NCBI RefSeq assembly: GCF_902459465.1
Contig: NC_047068.1
Location: 4,712,001 to 4,776,000 of the forward strand
DNA from: Asterias rubens
Lineage: Eukaryota > Echinodermata > Asteroidea > Forcipulatida > Asteriidae
Length of the DNA stretch: 64,000 nt
Direction of reading: 5' to 3'
Position numbers and translations under genes: made by a program. Under the pieces are notes generated by a model, which searched no databases, was not told where the DNA came from, and was given only the letters and a program-made list of their open reading frames with translations. This document shows positions 1-22,500 of the stretch, in pieces. Within the stretch, counting starts at the first letter, position 1. Each line of letters begins with the position of its first letter.

Positions 1-693
1 ATACAGTTATGAATGCTCTCGTCGATCTCAGGAAATATAATTATGGATGCTCTAACTTAGGACCAAACAACAGGATGTCAACATTGCATCACTGTAACCT
101 GTTTTCTAAATGTTTGTTTTTTTATTTGTGGTGCAGACGACTCAGTCGCTTATGTTAACATTCTGAACTCAAGTAATTTCTGGTCCATTTGGAAGGTAAA
201 AAAACAAACATGGAAATAGTTGGGACTTTGGCGACGACGTTAGCCATGACATAACATATATTTTTCAACTGTTTAAAGATATTTACACCCGAAACCCTGT
301 GTTTGTTTTGCAATACACACTTAATGTAGTGTAATTGTTATTTTGATATTTATTTTGGGTTTTTCTTACGAAAGAGTGGTTTTAATATACGTTAATCATT
401 GTATCAAATTTTCAATATTTGGAAAAACATAATATATATGCCAATGATACAGCAGACTTCTTTTTCATTGTCTTTTGGGCATATTGGTTGGGTTAGTCAG
501 TTTGGTAAAGTGAAATTAATTCCCATTGTCTAGTTTTCATAAAATACAACCTACAACCAACACATAATTTTTTAAAGACTATTTTGTTATGTGTGTGATT
601 AGTGATTCTGATTCATACCATTAAATAGTAGTGTATCATGAAAGTATATTGATAAATCATTCTATGGTGAACTTCTTTGTGTTTGTCCTATAG
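1..693 (+). other. Intron of the WIPI2-like gene (5' part outside window)
   Basis: The first recognised exon opens at 694 after a CTATAG acceptor and begins in mid-protein, so this AT-rich stretch is intron. I see no exon matching the preceding part of the WIPI propeller and no recognised repeat. Confidence 0.6.
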
Positions 694-10168
<9,475 letters not shown>

Positions 10169-10817
10169 AGATTCATTCACTTCTATTCAGGAGCCCTTCA
10201 GGTATGATGGGCAATATATGGGAGTGCACTGTTTGATTAATTACCCATACCTAAAATTGTCATGTGTCCGCTATATCTCAAACTGGCTTAAGAGTTTTTA
10301 AGGACAACAAATTGCACATCATTTAAAAAGTGTGCTAAGGTAGCAGATACAGGTAAGCACACTGTTAAAGTCCCGAGGTTTGACTTGAGCAAAGTTTAAA
10401 TCTTGTGAGATGCACAATGTCTGCGACTTGTTCCCCTTATTGTTGTCCTTGTGGCTGAAGAATTTGTTTTGGAATATTTCAGATGGAAGCATTTAAAACT
10501 GTTTTCCTGAAAGATAAACCACACCTACATTTACATAATGTTATTAGCATATAATTGGTATACATCTTAATGTTGTAAAGCAGGGAAACGGGTTTATAAA
10601 ACCAAGACTACCGATTAACAAGCAAGTTGCTTTCATTCAATAGTTAGTCCCCTGTGACTTCTTGAACACAGGTTCAAATGGAAACAAAATGAAGCCTGTT
10701 ATCATCAATTGCTAAATACAAAACATTTTTAACCAACTATAAAAGTGTCTGCTGGGGTCCACAACTTTTTAATACCAACATAGTTTTTTTTGGGGAAAAG
10801 TTGTTGATGAGTTTCCT

Positions 10818-11006
10818 GTTCATGTTGTATTCTAGCTGTCACACGATAGACATTTTGACATACATTTATTACCAACTTGTGCTGTTAGACACAATGCAGA
10901 ACAGCCTGGTTCATGTTCATGTTGTATTCTAGCTGTCACACAATAGACATTTTAACTTAATTTATTACCAACTTGTTCTGTTAGACACAATGCAGAACCG
11001 CCTGGT
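10818..11006. repeat. Two-copy tandem duplication, about 92 bp
   Basis: Two near-identical copies beginning TTCATGTTGTATTCTAGCTG and ending GACACAATGCAGAAC(A/C)GCC. Function unknown. Confidence 0.85.
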
Positions 11007-11585
11007 AATGATGACTGCTAGGATAGTGAATTTTATTTATTTGTTTCAGAATGCATGCTTTGTAAAGAGTTCAAGGTCTTTTTTAATGTAATTCTTACTT
11101 TAAAATACTGTTTGTCACAGTTGGATTGGGCATGTTTTCCCACTTGTTCTGGCAGTAACTTATTTGGATATATGCTTAAAACCATCAGAGCAGTGCTGCT
11201 ACACTGAAACCTCTGCATCCATAAAGAGATCAGCATCAAACAAACACATGGTGTAACCGCAAATTTACATACGCTTAGGGGCTTTCCGGTGCATTATGTG
11301 CAGTCATTTTGCTTTTCAGTCTAGTCAACATTTGTAGATTTTACAAGCAGCATTCCACATTTACCATGCTACACAGGGAACATAACAACAGGTGTATCAA
11401 TGTATTTACCAAACAGCCATGTCTGTTTCTTTATATGAAAACAAAACATTTTCCAGGACTGAAACTTGTATTTTTGAAGCAGTCTTAAAATTACTTTGGC
11501 AGTCCTATTGGTTGAAAGGTGTTCACATCTATGTTTAGTTTACCTGGTATTAAGCGGTTGATTGAGACATAGTTGGAGCTGTTTG

Positions 11586-11964
11586 AAGCAATGGACACTA
11601 TTGGTAATTGTCAAAGACTAGCCTTCACAGTTGGTGTATCTCAACATAATATGCATAAAATAACAAACCTGTGAAAATTTGAGCTCAATCGGTCATCGAA
11701 GTTGCGAGATTAAGAAAAAAACACCCTTGTCACACAAAGTTGTGTGCTTTCAGATGCTTGATTTCGAGACGTCAAATTCTAAATCTGAGGTCTCGAAATC
11801 AAATTTGTGGAAAATTACTTCTTTCTAGAAAACTACATTACTTCAGAGGGAGCTGTTTCTCACAATGTTTTATACCATCAACCTCTCCCCACTACTCATT
11901 ACCAAGAAAGGTTTTATGCTAATAATTATTTTGAGCAATTACCAATAGTGTCCACTGCCTTTAA
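11586..11964 (+). mobile_element. Palindromic MITE, family 1 (copy a)
   Basis: Terminal inverted repeats read TGGACACTATTGGTAATTG at the left and CAATTACCAATAGTGTCCA at the right. The centre contains a perfect-arm hairpin around TTTCGAGACGTC and GAGGTCTCGAAATC. No coding capacity. Other copies lie at 13638, 33941, 38097 and 49587. Confidence 0.85.
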
Positions 11965-13637
11965 GTTCAGATGGCTATAGACATTAATCGGTCATAATCA
12001 TGCGGCATTAGCGCGCAAGCCTAACCATGCGCTAATTATGCACAACGCAATCAATATTGCTGTTCTCAATTTAAAGTTACTAAAACACCCAAGTAGGCAC
12101 AACTGCTGAACATTGCATGCAATGTGGCCGGAAGCAAAACAGACAAAAGACAGGAACTTAAAAAAATGAAACCCAAGTTCAGTTTAAGATTTTCCTTCAT
12201 TCCTTTATTTTTACGCAATTAATAAATCAGCACTGATTGTTTAGATACTCATCAATCTCAATGTCAATACCAAATTCATCAAATTCAAGCAGAACCAGGA
12301 GGAGATGGACATTTTGAGGTTGCTAGAGTTCAAAAGGTCATGGCAACGTACGATGAGATTATAATAAAAATCTAATTAGGGCAAACAGAGGCAAATTTCA
12401 CGCCTGTTTTCAATTCATGCTGTGTGTACTTTGTTTTGTTTTTCCAAGTCTATGGAATTTCCCTGTTACTTAAAGCAACTGCATGTAATAAGAAGGCTTG
12501 CATTTGTTGACACCTAGCGGCCAAATATTGTTCTATTAAGTAATTGAAAGTATCTGGGTTAAACCATTTTGATGCACGCCATCAATGGCAGAAATGATTC
12601 TAGTTTTTTAAACATGGAGGACGGGGCATTATTTTTGGAGTAATAATTACAAATATATAACAGGGCTGTATGCTTGGTTTTTCAAAGGGCAAGGGCACCA
12701 AGGCATTTTCGTCTTGGTAAAGGGCACCCTATGATGAAATTGCGAATTTGTACTGGAGCATTTCAAGGGCACCAAGGCAATGACCAGGGGACACGGATAT
12801 AATTACTTCAGAAGTATATTAACAAGTTAAATTAGCATTTTTGCTCAAGTAAGCTGATTAATACAATCCAAAGTCTGCAAATAAATGTTGCAGAGTTAAA
12901 TGAAGCTAGCTTTGAAACCATACACATTTATACAGAGATATCCATAGTAGTAAACTCCTCTGTAAATGACCCTGTTTTAAGTGGCTTTTTTTTTGATGAA
13001 GCAGAGCAAAATTAAAGAACTTTATGTTTGAATTTTATCAGTTTATGTAATTAACTTTATATAGTTATTTTTTAATTCTCTGTATTTCCAGTGTATTGAA
13101 TTGATGCAACTTTGCAAAATAATTTTTCTCATGAAGTACTAGGTAATGAATTTAGCTGTAGTAGTGTTATAACGTGAATTTCTCCAACCAACCTTTTTTT
13201 TAATTCCCATGTCCTTTTAGTGTTTTGCCAAATCCTGGCCAATCCCTATCCCAACCCCCCTACAGGGGGCAGGGCTCAGGTACACACAAAAATGAGCAGT
13301 TATAAAATATACTTGAGAGTCGAAGTAGAACAGTCGGTCACCTTCCTAATATAATCCTAACTAACTTCTAAGTTAATATGTTTGCACATATCGCTATTGG
13401 CAGTATTAATGTTAATTTGACAATTCCTCCAAAAGCATACATTAATTGAGCTGCATTTATTGTGCAGTTGGTTTTGTGTATTGATCTGAAGATAAAGGTG
13501 TGATAATGCCTCAGCCAATAAAGAGACTGAACAAAGAAAGGTTAGTTATTAAAATGACTTTAGAGTTCCACTCATTTCTTAGGTTGGAAACAAAGTTTTA
13601 AAAGATTGGGGAATAAAATGTCATTGATCAAATTTAA

Positions 13638-14013
13638 TTTAAAGAAACTGGACACTATTGGTAATTGTCAAAGACCAGTCTTCTCACTTGGTGTATCTCA
13701 ACATATGCATAAAATAACTAATCGATGAAAAATTGAGCTCAATTGGTTGTCGAAGTTGCAAGATAATAATGAAAGAAAAAACACCCTTGTAGCACGAAGT
13801 TGTGTGCTTTCGGATGCTCGATTTCGAGACCTCAAAATCTAAATCCGAGGTCTTAAAATCAAAATCGTGGAAAATTACTTCCTTCTCGAAAACTACGTTC
13901 CATTCAGAGGGAGCCGTTTCTCACAATGTTTTATATTATCAATATATTACCAAGTAGGGTTTCATGCTAACTATTATTTTGAGTAATTACCAATAGTGTC
14001 CACTGCCCTTAAA
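13638..14013 (+). mobile_element. Palindromic MITE, family 1 (copy b)
   Basis: Same termini (TGGACACTATTGGTAATTG and CAATAGTGTCCACTGCC) and the same central hairpin (TTTCGAGACCTCAAAATC) as 11586-11964, with scattered substitutions and a short deletion before the right end. Confidence 0.85.
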
Positions 14014-14520
14014 GTTCCATTCATCGCCAAGGTTTGAAACAAAAGTTTAATAAGACTGTAGAAAGAAAGGTTGTTCAACAAAGCAAACTATTCACCATAT
14101 TTGTAAGAAAGTTGTGATGAATACACCAATACTTCTCTTGCTTTGCATCTCACAGTTTAAGTATTTTTTCTTACCACTGAACAGATTTAACTTTGAAAGG
14201 CACTTGCCTATACAGGTGAATACTGTTCATACTTCACAAAAATGCACCCTGTTTTGTTTTTTAGCTCCATTCAATGTTCTTTGTGCTCAAACAAAAGTAA
14301 TAGACAAGGCGTTGGAACTTTGCAAAGGGCACCACAACAATTGCTGTGGGTGCCATGGGGTAATTCAAGGCCTGGAAGAAGGTCATAACAGAGAAGCTGA
14401 CCCATAGTCCTGTTTTATTTAATTATTTATTACACAAAATATACAAACCATTTGAGAACAAATTATACAACTATACCTTGTGTCTCAAAAAAATTATACA
14501 CTTTTAAAATGGCTGCCGAA

Positions 14521-14866
14521 TAAAAAGTATATGATTCTGGGGGAAAAGGTTAAGATGTATGGATAGCTTATGGATTCATCTTTCATACAACACCAAAAAT
14601 TCTGAAAATAAATCATGATTGGGTGAGCACTGCTCACTGAAGAATAAGTAGCCGACATCTTGGAGTGAATTTTGTAAGCTCCAAAGGACTAACCTCTCAC
14701 AAATTGGAAGGCTAATTACTGCTCAACCTAATTTTCAAACCCTTTACAAAAGTGCTCACCCAATAATTAATTATTTTTGGACTTTTTGGTGTCATATAAA
14801 AGTTGAGTCCATAAGCTTTCCTTCCTACAAAACCTTTCCCCCCAGAACCATATAATATTTTGTATG
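14521..14866. mobile_element. Palindromic MITE-like element
   Basis: The left arm (ATATGATTCTGGGGGAAAAG) is inverted at the right (CTTTCCCCCCAGAACCATAT). Inner arms GATTGGGTGAGCACTGCTCA and GTGCTCACCCAATAATTAAT also pair. No ORF. Confidence 0.7.
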
Positions 14867-15146
14867 CGACACCCTGCAGTCAGATTACACATATACCAAA
14901 TACAAACATGAATACTGATGTTTGATTGGATCCGGAACCTCAAGGATCACATGGTTGTTGACTGGCCAATCAAGAACAATTGCATATATGTACGGTTAAT
15001 GTAGATTCACTTGGTTTGGATGTGTACCTAATATGAGGAAACATTACCATGTCAAGACGTTTTAAAAGCAGTCTAACAAATAATAAACTGATGATCATAA
15101 CTAATGGTCTTAGCATAAACTTAGACACTTGGTTTTTTTTCCGATT

Positions 15147-15506
15147 AAAGCCATTGGACCCTTTCGGTAAACAGTGTTGTCCAAGGCCCACACTTGCTTT
15201 GTGTACGACAACTTCTATATCAAATAACAAACCTGTGAAAATTTAGGCTCAATCGGTGATCGAAAAATCCCACCCTTGTTTCCGCGCCTTTCGCCGTGTC
15301 ATGACATGTGTTTAAAATAAATCCGTAATTCTCGTTAACGAGAATTTATATTGTTTTGCTGTTTTCTCAAAAAGTAAAGCATTTCATGGAATAATATTTC
15401 AAGAGAAGTCTTTCACCATTGCCTTCTGTAAACCTTGTAAGTTATTTGTAAATCTGTGAATTTTTATTTTTTTTTCTGAACCGAAAGGGTCCAATGGCTT
15501 TAAAAG
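15147..15506. mobile_element. MITE with TTAAAG...CTTTAA ends
   Basis: Left terminus TTAAAGCCATTGGACCCTTT, right terminus its inverse AAAGGGTCCAATGGCTTTAA. The interior partly resembles family 1 (AACAAACCTGTGAAAATTTA, GCTCAATCGG). A separate poly-C tract follows at about 15569. Confidence 0.75.
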
Positions 15507-15980
15507 AGCAATAACGGTGTGAGAATGTGCGGTGCCAGTCTTTTTTGCAAGGTATCGACCAGGCTGTAACCCCCCCCCCCCCCCCCCCACAAAAATCATA
15601 AAAAATTGGGATTTGTCTTTTGCCAATATTTGAAGAGTTGTTCGTCTCATGTTCAGGGGTCAGGGGCCAATCTTTTAGTTGTGCATTTTTTGCATGGGAC
15701 CTAATTTCTAACAAAAATTTAACTAGTAATTCATTTTAAGAACCAGACTACAAACTTTGAAACATCACCATAAATAGAAATACTTTGGTTGGTGTTCGGC
15801 ATTAGTGTTGGATCATGCGCACATAGCATCTACCTTAATTTAAATTTGTACATTGTCTGCACAGTCCTGGGTACACATAATAGGCTTGGCACATGGCACT
15901 ATTCTGTCTTTGCCACAAAAACAATACACACAAAGAAAACAATTAATTTTCTTTGTATAGTTCTCTGCACAATGTTTATT

Positions 15981-16115
15981 CGGATAACTTTCCGTATGGC
16001 GCCACCACTTTTTCGCTCATTTTTACAAAAAGGGATATATCAATCAGGTAAATAAGTTCCTATACTATTTTATATCGAATGAAAAAGTGGTGGCGCCATA
16101 CGGAAACTTTTCCGT
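15981..16115. mobile_element. Short palindromic MITE, family 3 (copy a)
   Basis: About 30-bp inverted ends around CCGTATGGCGCCACCACTTT and AAAGTGGTGGCGCCATACGG. Further copies at 16271-16403 and 54998-55135. Confidence 0.8.
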
Positions 16116-16270
16116 TTATTCATATTCCACTGACATCAAAACACATATTTTAGTGACAAAAGCTTTATTTTGACAAAATACCACTTCCAGGTGACTTTAA
16201 GTAACGTTCAAATACCTGATTGTCTCTGCTAGTATTTGGGTTAAATTGTCCATGTCTAAGTAGTCGTCTA

Positions 16271-16403
16271 GGAAAAGTTTCCGTATGGCGCCACCACTTT
16301 TTCATTCGATATGAAATAATATAGTATTTAATTTACCTCAATGAGATATCCCTTTCTGTAAATATGAGTGAAAAAGTGGTGGCGCCATACGGAAAGTTAT
16401 CCG
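16271..16403. mobile_element. Short palindromic MITE, family 3 (copy b)
   Basis: Same ends as 15981-16115; the interior matches the inverse of copy a. Only about 155 bp separate the two copies. Confidence 0.8.
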
Positions 16404-17389
16404 TCGTCTAGCTGTGCTTCACGTATGTACTGTAACCCCAGGATTTAGAATCAATCGTCATCGCATTCTCAAACTTATGCTTCTGTAGTACACCTTAGAA
16501 TAATAGATAGATCATTAAATTTACAAAGATAAACAACTACACATTGGACCTCCAAGGTAGTCTTGTTTCTTTGACTATCTAGCTAGGTCCTTGTCCATGC
16601 TTTCAATATTTTGCCTGTGGTAACACTTACCTGGGTTGTATCTGTCAGATCCTGTGTAATATTAACCACCATGTTTATTCCTGCAGTATTTGCCCCATCG
16701 GTCATTTACCACCTGGTAAACAAACCAAAAGACGGTTTGTGTTTACATAAGTACACCAAACTATTGGTGGCGCTCTATCATTTCAATGTAACTAGTTTTG
16801 TAAATGTGTGGAATTCACAATGAACGAAAATATGGTTTCGGTGATGATCCTTCTCGAGCTCGAACGCCTAAACCATGGCCTCCTCCATGGTTCATTCAAC
16901 CCCTAAAAAAGCTATTCGGTAAGTATGAATATTCACCTTCAATTCGATTAATTTTCTGTACGACATTTTTTCACAATGTTGACAGTTGACACATCGTCCA
17001 GTGTGCGGTGATGATCATGCGGGCGCGAACCATGCCAGTTCAATTCAACTTAATGCACAAAACCATACAGGTTGTCCTTTCTCTATGACAAAACCAACCA
17101 TTTGTTTTTACCCTAACACATGTGTATTATTAACGACTGTATACTTAGTACTTTCCAGAGTTCAGTGTTAACCAAAATTGGTGAATATAATTAAATTTAA
17201 GAAGCCATTCTACTTTCATTCAGTATCATCTGTCATAATCCTGTATAGAGAGAGTGCAGTTAATTATCTCATTTTCATTCTCAGGATCTCAGTAGTCAGA
17301 TCCCCACATGCAGAGCTCTGCTCTGTTTTTGTCTGTAACTAAATATTTTCTGGGAGTGAAATTTGCTTGCGGCAAATTTGCACATATAA

Positions 17390-17500
17390 AATGACCGAAG
17401 TTGTGGGCTTTCAGATATTTGATTTCAAGACTTCAAAATCTAATTCTGAGGTCTCAAAAGTCATTGGTGGACAATTACTTCTTTCTCGGAAACTACGTCT
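17390..17500 (+). mobile_element. Fragment of MITE family 1
   Basis: Retains the central region only (GTGGGCTTTCAGAT, CTAATTCTGAGGTCTC, AATTACTTCTTTCTCG). Both terminal repeats are absent. Confidence 0.55.
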
Positions 17501-19519
17501 CAATGCAAAAAAAAGTTTTGTTATATAACCATGTTTTCTCAACAATACATGAAACATGTTGCGTTTTTTTTTCTGTTATGTTTCAAGTGAGTGAGTCATG
17601 ACAATGGATTTACCTTGCAAGAAAATCGAAAGAAACAGAAACAAATGTTTAAAACCATCTGAGGTGAACCCCACATCCATCAACACAAGACACTTTCAGT
17701 TTTGACCGCTACATTTTTAAACAAGCTATTTCCCAGTGTAAAGCCAAGTCCACAATGTGATATCAGTAAGTGTGACCCGACAAGATTGGTTCTTTATACA
17801 AGTATTTTATTCACAAGCACAAAAGATTAAAAAAAAGGGTTGATGCGAAAGTCTATAAAAGAACAGAAAAGAAAAAGATTATTTAAGCAAACATAAGATT
17901 ATACAATAGAAATGTAGAAAATACAAACATTAAATCAAAATAACCAAAGTAAACCTGAAACAATAAATTCTATGGCAAAGAGCAAATGTCTCAAGCTTAA
18001 GAAGATAACTTTTACAATAGAGAAACACATTTATTATTATACCCTTTAGCCAAAGATAAAATAGTTCCTCAGCCCACCTTATTAAATATTCACGAAAACT
18101 CTAGAGTCCAGTAAAGAACACTAAGTTTTAACACTGCTATACACAATAGACACAGCTGTCCAGAAAGACAAATACATACTAATGAGCTAGCAACATGGCT
18201 GTAACATAAACAATATAGATAGTGGTTCTGGATGTAAGCCACCTGTGCAGTGATCATATAGCAATTAACTATACTATGCCCTCACACACACAGCACAGTA
18301 TTGATACTGGTCAACACAGAGTTGTGTGATGTAGCTAACCCTATGTCAATAAACCAAACACACAGCCATGAACCTTGAAAGTTCCTAAGACATTCCACAG
18401 CTGGTGTACTTAATTACTTAATCTCTACATCTCTGCAATAAACAACCCATAGCATACAGCACTAGGAATCTCATGTGGGGTCTATGCTAGAACCTTACAC
18501 AAGAAACTGTAAATCTCTGAAGTTTCATGGAATAGAAACACAGAAATCTAATGTACAAAAGAAACAATAACTTAATCATAACTGAAAGACCTTAATGGCA
18601 AAAAGAGCAAAATAAAGAATAATAACAATTATCGAAAGTGACTCAATCAAAGTTATCCTAGCAAGAACTTTGCAATGAACTAGGTAAATCAATTAACAAG
18701 AAAAACCAATAATGAAATGAAATCCATACAACTCATTTAAACTTCTCTGTGACATGCACACTAAAAGTATGGACATGGAAGAGTCTAAAACAACAAATAA
18801 CTATACACTCCATCTTCAATGAAATGTAAAGTAAATTATAATAAACCAAACTATTTCTTAAGGAAACTTGTAAAAGAACTCTTTCCTTCCTCCATATAGC
18901 AAGGTAAATTAATCCAATTCCTCAACTGTTTCAAATATAACCAGAGTAAAGACAATCCAAAAAGGACAAGTTTGGGCAAAACACTGGCTTAATTAGTGGT
19001 TCCAAACTAAAACAAAAGTAACAACAAATGCAAAGAACTACAATTGTATAGACAAAGGAAACTTATTCAAACCCACTTAAAATACAAGGAATCTCCTCAG
19101 AAACGGCATTAATAATAAACACAAATATGGATTGTAGTCTAGCAGTAATAAGAAACAAAGAAAGATTTGGTACTTACATAACATGGATGGGAATAACTCT
19201 GAAACTGGAATAGCTCTGAGACTCTTGGAAAAATGACTTGCACACACGATGATAACTTGCAATGGAATGACTTAGTTGCACAATAGCTACACTATACCTG
19301 GGGTAGAGCTGGGGCTGACCACACTGACCATGCCCTGGGAAATAAGACCCTCAGCAGGTGGGCTGCTGCTAAGTCAACAATTAGTTAACTTAAGAGGGGG
19401 CAGTCACTTAAAGTGCCTGGTCACATAAGTTTTACAGCACAGCCAGATAATTGTTATTTATTTGTGTTATTTATATCTTATCTTCTTAGTTCGTTAGTTA
19501 ACATCATCTTCTAGCCACC

Positions 19520-22500
19520 ATGCCTGTTATGAGAATCTTCTTCCCTGACTTTGCCATTAAATCCAAGAGTAGTGTCTGCATAGGATGGGTTGATTATCAA
19601 ACATACACCATATGCATCCTTGCTGTTATCCATCTTCCGGTTGATCTACAAAACCTTCTGAAGGAGTTACAGGTAATGTACCAATGCTACAACATGTACA
19701 TGTACAAGGTCCAATATTATGATCAACAAAATATGTGAAGTTTTGTAATGATATTGAGTTGGCACCACCCTTAACATTTAATTCAATAAAGGGAAGATTT
19801 TATTTATAGGACTTGTGTTTTCACTTAGGCGCCTTGTCAAAACAACTCCCCAAACGCTCCTCCGCAGACAAGGTGCGGACAGGACAGCAAATACTGATTG
19901 CTATGGACGGAAGAAATGCCATGTGCGTTGCAGAGCGGCTGAGCTATTCATACTGGGCACTATTGTTGGTATTTAACAATAAGTCTGATGAATATACAAG
20001 TTGTATTTTAAGGTCTTGAATATCAGCGCCATGGATGGTATGCGGATCGGCTGTGCTCTCCCCAGAATAATACTTCTTCAACTCATGAACACCATCGTCT
20101 TTGAAGTAAACAAGCTTGTTGACAAGACCAATGCACCATGCCATTGGATGTGCCAGCCGACCCTCATTCATCACTGCAATAACATATCTTTCTGAAAGAT
20201 TGTACATACTCAGCGCTTTGAGTACCTTGTGTGGTAGATACGTGCGCTATATAAGACTTCGATATTATTACTATTATTACACATGATAATCGCGCGCTAC
20301 ATGTTTAATCGTTATAGTCAACCAACTTGGTGACTTTGAAATTAATTATAAACACTTTACGTCCCATCTTCTCAATGCAATTTTATGCTAATCATGATAG
20401 CGGCAAAAGATTTTTCACAACTGTTAAATTGTCCCCTGTCACTGCTATACTCTGATGCCCAATTTCACAACTTGATGGTACAACATTGTAATTCACTAAA
20501 ACCTATGGGAATAAACCGGAGCTTACACAAAGCCTGTGATTTAATGGCTGAACCACTCAGGCCAGTGCGTTTCTGCATGAAACTTTTTTGTCAGTTGAAG
20601 CTGTGAATAAAGAAAACCATTTATAGTGGCAATAAACTACTCTCGATATCAAGCCATGGCTTTCTGTAATGTAGTGTAACGTCTTGCCAAAATGGGTCCT
20701 TGTTTGCTCTACAGCAAAATGCAAACAGAAAACAAACTAACTCAAGTTCTGTTCCATATGTACATGGGTCAAGACAAGCTAATATCCCTTATCACTACAA
20801 TAGCCAGATCCCCAAACCCTAATCTCATCATTAAATGTTCTTCATGTTTCAACTATTCTATATTTCTTGTGAACTCTCAGACAGCAACATGTGTGAGACA
20901 GAAGTCATTGGTAATAATTGGTCCATCTACTCATCAGTCAGACCCAGAAGCAATCTTAGTATCACAACTCTGTCAAAATGTTGAAGGATCTGAATCCTGC
21001 TTGGAGCTGAGTCGACCCAATGTCTACAGCCTGCCAACATGTACACTTTTAGAAAATGGTCGACCTAAAACGATCCAAGATTACCATCTCATCTTCTACA
21101 ATCAACTAGAAGTTCTTAAATGCTGTTTAAGTAAGGAAGAGACTACTAAGATGACACAGGGTACTCAACCCTTGACTGAGGTGAAATCATCAGGAGATAA
21201 CAGCCCATTAAATATGGGAGTTGTACTCACTGTAATACAGAAAGGTAGGGTCTAAGTTTACATTGAACTGTTTGCATCTTTGGTCTTGATCCATAAATAT
21301 GGGAGTTGTACTCACTGTCATACAGAAAGGTAGGATCTAAGTTTACATTGAACTGTTTGCATCTTTGGTCTTGATCCATTAAATATGGGAGTTGTGCTCA
21401 CTGTTATACAGAGAGGTAGGGTCTACATGTAAGTTTAAAACTGTTTGCATATTTGATCTTCGTCTCGATAAAATTATCAAGAACCAGGCCTCGTTGGGAT
21501 TAAACCACTAGTTGAAAACCTCTTCACCACACATTGATTCCCTTAATTAAACACTGTAGCTCAAAAGCCTGTTAATCCAGTCACATATAGGGAGGCAAAC
21601 AATATATATTAAATACTCTCTTTGGAAAAATAATAATAATTTAAAATAAATATAAGTAATCTGCATACACAAGCACAACTTAAAATAACAAAACCAATTA
21701 AAACACCAGAAATTAGACAAGCAAATAAATAAATAAATAGATAGTTAATTAAAAAATATATATATATATATATAAAAAGTATGAATAAATAAATGAATAA
21801 ATAGTTAGAAAAGTACATGTAAAAAGAAATAATGCAACAAATAATTCAATATATGGATAGATAAACAAACAAAAAATAGGTCAATAAATAAATAGACAAA
21901 TTGATAAAATAACAACACAAGTAAGCTTGGGTGATATCACGATATCGAATATCGCGATGTTAATTTGGAAACGATTTCGATATCGGATGGATTTGGTTTT
22001 AATCGAAATACCGATATATCGCGATATCGATTAAATATCGCGATGTATTTGCTAGCTTAGACATCTTGCACCCCATGGGTTTGAAGTAAAACCAGAAGAA
22101 TAGGTCATTAGAACACCTCTGTTATGCTATGACTGTCTCTTCTACAACTTTTACTTGGACTTTGAAGACTGATGATGTCAAATTTAATTAATCGCGATTA
22201 TATCGAATATCGCGATATATTGTCGGCGATATATTGTAAATAAAATAAATCGATATCGCCCAAGCTTAAACACAAGCAACAAAACAGTTAATCAAACAAT
22301 CTCATTTTCCAACATTATTACTTTACAACAAATGATGATTAAATATGAATAAAGCAATCAAAACAACCAATCAATTAATCAACAAAATAATAAGTAAGCC
22401 AGAAATTAGACAAGCAAATAAATAGTTAAATGAATTTAATAAAATAATACTGATATTTTATTTCCTTTTTACATGCACTCATCTATCTATCTATCTATCC

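Larger units (their letters stand above)
10169..19519. other. Intergenic region between WIPI2 and PIGQ
   Basis: The first few hundred bases are presumably WIPI2 3' UTR. A 92-bp sequence is present twice (10818-11006). The remainder holds the palindromic elements listed separately, plus an A-rich stretch at about 17770-19300 with no recognised content. No ORF here resembles a known protein. Confidence 0.7.

Noticed and set aside
139-197. Exon-like segment (DDSVAYVNILNSSNFWSIWK) between a GTGCAG and a GTAAAA
   Set aside because: It has no resemblance to the WIPI region expected before exon 694-981, and no supporting phase partner.
20385-20606. 73-codon ORF as the missing PIGQ exon
   Set aside because: It shows no similarity to the PIGQ N-terminal region, and its splice phases do not solve the mismatch.
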